A DNA stretch of 37,993 nucleotides from Chromera velia. Lineage: Eukaryota > Sar > Chromeraceae. Both the position numbers and the translations under genes were made by a program. The notes under the pieces were generated by a model that was given only the letters and a program-made list of their open reading frames with translations, searched no databases and had not been told where the DNA came from. The stretch lies in contig JAHBMJ010005865.1 in NCBI GenBank assembly GCA_018398765.1, forward strand, positions 17,501 to 55,493, read 5' to 3'. Below are positions 33,700 through 37,993 of the stretch, one piece after another (the first letter of the stretch is position 1; each line of letters starts with the position of its first letter).

Positions 33700-36600
33700 T
33701 GCAGGCACGTCTGGAGGAAGGAGAGAGGCAAATTGGGTGCTTTGCCCCTCCTCTGCGGATCCGAACAGCAGATGAGGCCTCTCCTTCTGCCTCTGCTTCT
33801 GCGTCTGCCTCGGCTGCGCTGCCTCCCCGGGTTGCTGCGGAGACCCAGACAGTGACAGAGAGGTGTCGCCATCTTGTTCCAGGTCGGTCATTTGTCTCTT
33901 CCTTTGCCCTTTCTTTTGCTGCTGAGTGCATTTATTTGCTGGTTCAAGTTTCCATCGCCTTCCTTATGTGTGGATTCTTTGGGACCGGCGGCCCTTTTCG
34001 TCTGAATAGTCCAACTCTGCTCTGTGGTTTTTCTTTCGCGAGGAGAATCCATGCATTTTTTTTTGCTCTGGAATTTTGATGTGCAGTTCTGTTTACTGAT
34101 TTCCCTTTCCCCGGTTGCCATCTTGTCTGCAGGGATCACTGCAGACGGCGGACTTCATTCAGTTGGGGACCTCTACTCACCCCTTCATCTTTCTCCTCGA
34201 AGTCAGCAAGCAGTTGTGAGATTATTGTGTGAGCCTTCCAAGGAAAAAAGCGGTGAAGATGCCTGAACATCATTCAATTTTGTTTCCCGAGAAGTTCCAA
34301 ACCGTCTCGGAATGTCGCTGGGAAAAGATGGGATCCCCTCATGCGCGTGCGTGTGCGGCACCACTTTGAACAATTTTGTGGTGGACTCCAGGAAGCAGAG
34401 CTTCTGAGTTGAAGATGATCCACAAGTGTTGCAGCTCTAATGGATCTCTATTTCTTCGGCACAAGAGGCTTTTGTCTACTGAAAAGCTCCTATCAAGATC
34501 ACTTTTCATCTTCTGTTTCCACTTGAATTTTCGTGCAGGAAGTCAGTGCACTCAACACAGTTTGATGATCGTGCACGACGACCCGACGGTCAGTCCCTCC
34601 TGTCCTCTCCTGACCCCTCGATCCAAGAGAAGGAAACAAAATCCATCCTATCATTTGTCTCTCGAACCCTTGTGGAGCTTTCGTATACGCTCTTTTGCTT
34701 CGATGAGCGTGCAATCCTTGGTGCAGAGAAAAGAGTACTGAATGAAAAGGAAGACGCCACCATATTTGTCCTTCCTGTGTATTTGAATGCATGCAGGGTC
34801 TCGGAGTCACCTCGTCAACGCCTTTCTATGCCAGTGGACATGACTGTGGGGCATTTGTGGCAGAGAGAGGTCCGTTGCTGTTTGAGCGGATCCCTGCCAT
34901 TTGTGGCCAAGAATAAAATTATGATTGAAAATCACGTTTAAGATTGTTTTCTCTTCTTCGTCTCTATGTACAGCTTCACGTGTAAATGTGAATTTTCACC
35001 ACATACAGAATCCTGCAGGACCTTCTAGAACTGTGCGCATAGCGTGTTTTTTTTCTTCCGACTGTGCAGAAATGTCTGCGGGTCGCGTGCGGAGTGGGCG
35101 CAATTGTCCGTGTCCTGGCCCCGCTCTCGTTGTATGCTCTCCCAAACGGACGAAGGAACTTCAGGTTAGGGGTCCGGTCGGGGTTCATGTCTGTGGGTGA
35201 TCTGTGGCACTTTGCCCTTCTCAGCTTCTTTCGTCTTCTGGAAAAAGCAAGAATGTAGACAAAAACATTCATTTGAGAGACGCAGCGAGAGAAACACACA
35301 CAGTGTGCGGGAAAAGGCACGAAATGGACATACAAAAAGGAATCGGAGAGAGAGCAATTAATGCATGCGTCTCTATTTTTGTCTACACAGTGCATTTACG
35401 AATGAAAACTCCCGGATTTTGCATGGAAAGATCTCAACGAAACCCGTTTTTCTCTTTTCTTTGTGCGTTTGTTCCATCAGTGGTCGGCAAAGGCACGCAA
35501 CCAAGGGGGCCTCGTCGCGTGGGACCGCAGACACTGCCCGGTCAGTCACTAAGGAAGTGGGTGAAGGTGAATTCATCTCTGCGTCTGTAAAAAAAGCGGT
35601 TCAACGCTGATCTGTTTCTGAGTCCAAACATTATTCATCCAGGTTGCGAGAGAAGACACAAAACTTGTTTCAAAAAGGAAAGGAGCACTTTGAACATACC
35701 AAATTGTCTGTCCTATCCGCCTTAATTGAAGGAATTCGCTTCGTCATCGAAATTTCGAAATCTCTCTGGCTCCTCCAGCTTTCCGTATGCTTTCTTTGAT
35801 TCTTCCATTTGGACTCCCCCTTTCTTTTTTTTTCCTGCAGCCCCCCGCCCCCTGGCGTTGCTGGTCCCCCTCTTCTCCCTCTGGAAGGCCTGTGAGTGCA
35901 CAGGAGGGGCACATGGTCAGAGGAGGAGGGGGGCCGTCTTCTTCCTCTCGGGGACCTCTGCAAGAGGGAAACAGGGTCAGCAGTGCAGAAGGGAGCGGAG
36001 GAGAAAGACTAATTGGGAGTAAAGACATAGATGAGAAAAAGCCAAAAACGTAACAGTTCCGAAGAAAAAGTGAAGGCACAACCGCGCGCAGGAAAGCGGT
36101 GGAGAGAGTGAAACACGGCCTCCTGTGGGGACAAAGTGAGAAGGCAAAGAGGATGTGGGTACCTGCTTTTCACCTTCAGGATAAATTTTTGAGTTCTCAT
36201 CTGCACCTTCATTCATCCATGCATTGATGGCATTATACTGTCGTGTTCTGTTGAAACCTCCCCTTAATTCTCATGCCTGGTCGCTCTCCTGCAGAATTTG
36301 TTCCAAGACTCTCAGCCAGCCGTAGGATTTCAGGATTTCGCAAGGCGTCCCCATTCGTACAGAAGGTCAGCTGACCGCGTGTCTTTTTATGTGAAGATCT
36401 TGTACTGCGAATAGAGCCCACAGAAGTAAGTTTTGAATGTGAACACCGGCTCAGTTCCTTGGTGTTTCATTCGTTCAGAGTGTGAAGCCTATCTCTCTCT
36501 CTGTTGTGCATCGATTCTGGCCCTGCAGCTCCAGCCAATCGAGGTGCCGACGGTCAAGGTCCCGGCCTCCCTTCGCAGTGTGTTCTTCCGAGGGAGCCCT

Positions 36601-37958
36601 GCCTCCTAGTTCGGTGCAGGTCTGTCTGTGTGACTCTCTGTTTTTCGGTGCGCTTGTGTTTCGGTGTGTCTGTATGTTATCGTAGGAGAGAAGAGGACGG
36701 CAAGATCCCACTCAGAAGACTGATTGGCCTCATTGATCGCTCTTTTGCAGAACTCTTCGACACAGAACTAACTTTCATACCAAGTCTCCTCCTGTTTGTG
36801 CTGTGCAGGAAAGTGTCCGACTTGTGTCCATCAACCTGAACGCTTTTTCCGAACAGTGCAGGTCAGCTGACGGGGGAGAATGCGCTTGGTCACTGCTCTT
36901 TTCGGTTTTCCCATCTACTTCTCGTACATGCATCCGTCTCTGCCTCTTTCCGAGCTGTTTTTTGCCGCGATTATGATCGAGTCTTTCTTTCTGGCTGTTC
37001 ACTTGCAGTGCCCTTTCGTTCCTGTCACTGCACATCGTTCCATTTCTCTTCCTTCAAAGCTCGATCAGCTTGTCACGAAACGGCAATGCATTTTCTCTCC
37101 ATCATTCCCGGGTGGGTGTCCTCTCTCCCTCCCCCACCCTCTTTGTCCGATTGATACTGTCCATCTCTCCTGCACTTCTTCGCTCTTGCTTTTGTCGCGT
37201 CCCGCCTGCTCAAACACAGACCGCCTTTCTTCATCTCTCCCACTCCCCTCCACTCCCTCATAATCCGCAGCCAGCGACAAGCAGCCCGAGAGCAGGCCTG
37301 GGGGGATGCCTCCAAAATGGAAGAGGAGGTGCGAGCAGCGCTTGCACAAAGGAGTCGCGAGAGGTCGGTCCGGTCAGAGGGACACACAACGAAGTTGAGG
37401 GCTGGTGAGATGGTACAGGTCGTACATGATTAGAGCCTGAGTACATGGAAAGCTATTCATATTCTTGTGTACTCCGTTACAGCATGTTTTCTAGATGACT
37501 TGGATCATACAGGCGTCGCCTTTGTGTGTCTTTTTGCGTCCCTGGCTCTATATCTCCTCGATTCCCTACCTCTGTCCGGATGTGTGTTCATATACCTGTA
37601 CGACTGTACGCCTGCATGCGTATGTGGCCGTTTCAGGCGACCGGAGAAGAATGTGCAGCCCTGGCACAAACAGCCGTCTCACAGCCGGCGACTGAGAGCA
37701 GCCCCGAACCAGAGCCAGAGCCAGACCCAGTCCACAGGACGGGTCCAGAGCCCCAAGACACAGACAAAGACTGAGCAACAACAACCTAGCCCACCGCCTC
37801 AGCGGAGTGAAGAAAAAGCGAAAACGGACGGACCTGCAAAAGAATATTCTCAAGCTGGTGAGCCACCCTTTGAGCCAAAACAACAAAAGCAGCCGGACAG
37901 GAAAATGTCGAGAGCCGCTGATGGGGGCCCTGTTGTATCTGAAGGGAGGCAGGTTTAG
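26884..37958 (+). CDS. 25-exon gene for a long disordered Ser/Arg/Pro/Glu-rich protein, function unknown
   Basis: Exons: 26884-27021, 27166-27361, 27585-27819, 28152-28263, 28528-29064, 29382-29537, 29863-30088, 30197-30289, 30363-30482, 30782-30877, 31055-31249, 31505-31689, 32051-32311, 32774-32951, 33202-33321, 34539-34588, 34797-34869, 35070-35164, 35481-35540, 35841-35975, 36295-36365, 36529-36619, 36809-36861, 37271-37363, 37637-37958. The sum is 3891 nt with matching phases throughout: 1296 codons plus TAG. Nearly all acceptors are pyrimidine-rich (T/G)CAG. Composition is low-complexity: RS-like stretches (RDRERSSSPSPPKRR in exon 3, PPRGRSRRK in exon 4, CRRSRSRPP in exon 22), acidic runs (exons 5 and 7), Ser-Ala repeats (exon 14), Gln/Pro-rich C-terminus. 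No folded domain is recognised except possible short helices (EWRAKAERHLDVLIGAL; MEEEVRAALAQRSRER). RS stretches hint at a nuclear or RNA-related role, but that is inference. Exons 14-16 appear twice in the scaffold (see the duplication). Exon 8 needs a GC donor and may be optional. Confidence 0.7.
30518..30554. repeat. ACAG microsatellite in an intron
   Basis: About nine ACAG units in the intron between exons 30363-30482 and 30782-30877. Confidence 0.9.
31738..31768. repeat. CT microsatellite in an intron
   Basis: About 14 CT units, 50 bp after the GTACGA donor at 31690. Confidence 0.9.
32722..32764. repeat. TG microsatellite at a 3' splice site and at the duplication boundary
   Basis: A (TG)n run of about 20 units ends 9 bp before the acceptor of the exon at 32774. 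The second copy at 33654-33696 differs slightly (one TGTA and a shorter run). This is where the duplicated block begins. Confidence 0.9.
33653..33653. other. Assembly gap (single N)
   Basis: The only ambiguous base in the window. It falls inside the exon beginning GSQCTQHS (first copy 33608-33652), cutting it after about 45 nt, and is followed directly by TG repeat sequence. One N marks a join whose size the assembler did not know. Confidence 0.98.
33654..34583 (+). repeat. Near-perfect direct duplication of 32723-33652
   Basis: Beyond the TG tract, positions x and x+931 are identical as far as I could compare. The exons at 32774, 33202 and 33608 reappear at 33705-33882, 34133-34252 and 34539-34588. 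There are no base differences in exons or introns, only in microsatellite length. The block starts in a microsatellite and ends at the N, as expected for two contigs that overlap by 930 bp and were not merged. Confidence 0.95.
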
Positions 37959-37993
37959 GAGGATTCTGGGAAGACGAGGGAGTGAGGGGGAAA

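Noticed and set aside
33608-33882. Duplicated exons 14-16 as real extra exons
   Set aside because: The copies are identical including introns and the first copy breaks at the N, so an assembly artefact is simpler.
37012-37112. Possible exon CPFVPVTAHRS of the 25-exon gene
   Set aside because: Its phases do not fit between 36861 (phase 2) and 37271 (phase 2); leaving it out gives an unbroken frame.

Overview
This is a nuclear, intron-dense eukaryotic window. There are no operons. Coding exons are short and end in GT(A/G)AG-like donors. Acceptors are usually (T)GCAG. Introns and intergenic DNA are full of microsatellites. The composition, the frequent TGCATGCA motif and the ankyrin, ARF-like, DUF3431 and GALK2-like gene set would fit an alveolate alga, for example a chromerid such as Chromera velia. 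That placement is inference and is not proven by the sequence. One N at 33653 shows this is a draft scaffold.

Left part (1-13,000). The 3' end of a plus-strand ankyrin-repeat gene (10-2313) has one 33-residue repeat per phase-0 exon. A 3.3-kb AT-rich repeat region follows. It holds a candidate inverted-repeat transposon (2751-4708) with a 228-bp inverted-repeat element nested inside and a large TG/TA microsatellite. Next is a head-to-head pair: a degenerate ARF-like GTPase on the minus strand (5677-6560) and a single-exon secreted or type II membrane DUF3431 protein on the plus strand (7229-8356). Then comes repeat-rich DNA with a helically spaced GGTGCA array (9155-9242), a GGAT satellite (10237-10832), a small two-exon gene of unknown function (10835-11530) and an AT-rich block with a perfect hairpin.

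Middle (13,096-20,278). A minus-strand gene of unknown function (about 13096-18079) is built mostly from exons whose flanking introns are both phase 1. It is followed by a GC-rich island and a reverse-transcriptase relic that runs straight into half an ankyrin repeat.

Right part (20,279-37,993). A minus-strand galactokinase/GalNAc-kinase gene (20279-25211) could be reassembled exon by exon. It includes a 26-nt microexon carrying most of the sugar-binding signature and a GC-AG intron. Head-to-head with it is a plus-strand gene (26884-37958). I traced 25 exons of it in one unbroken reading frame (3891 nt, 1296 codons plus stop). The predicted protein is disordered and rich in Ser, Arg, Pro and Glu. 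The scaffold repeats about 930 bp of this gene on either side of the single N, which is most likely an unmerged contig overlap and not a real exon duplication.

The genes do not form an obvious pathway. Two themes recur: head-to-head gene pairs with TGCATGCA-bearing intergenic regions, and symmetric exons (0-0 or 1-1) that can be added or lost without changing frame.
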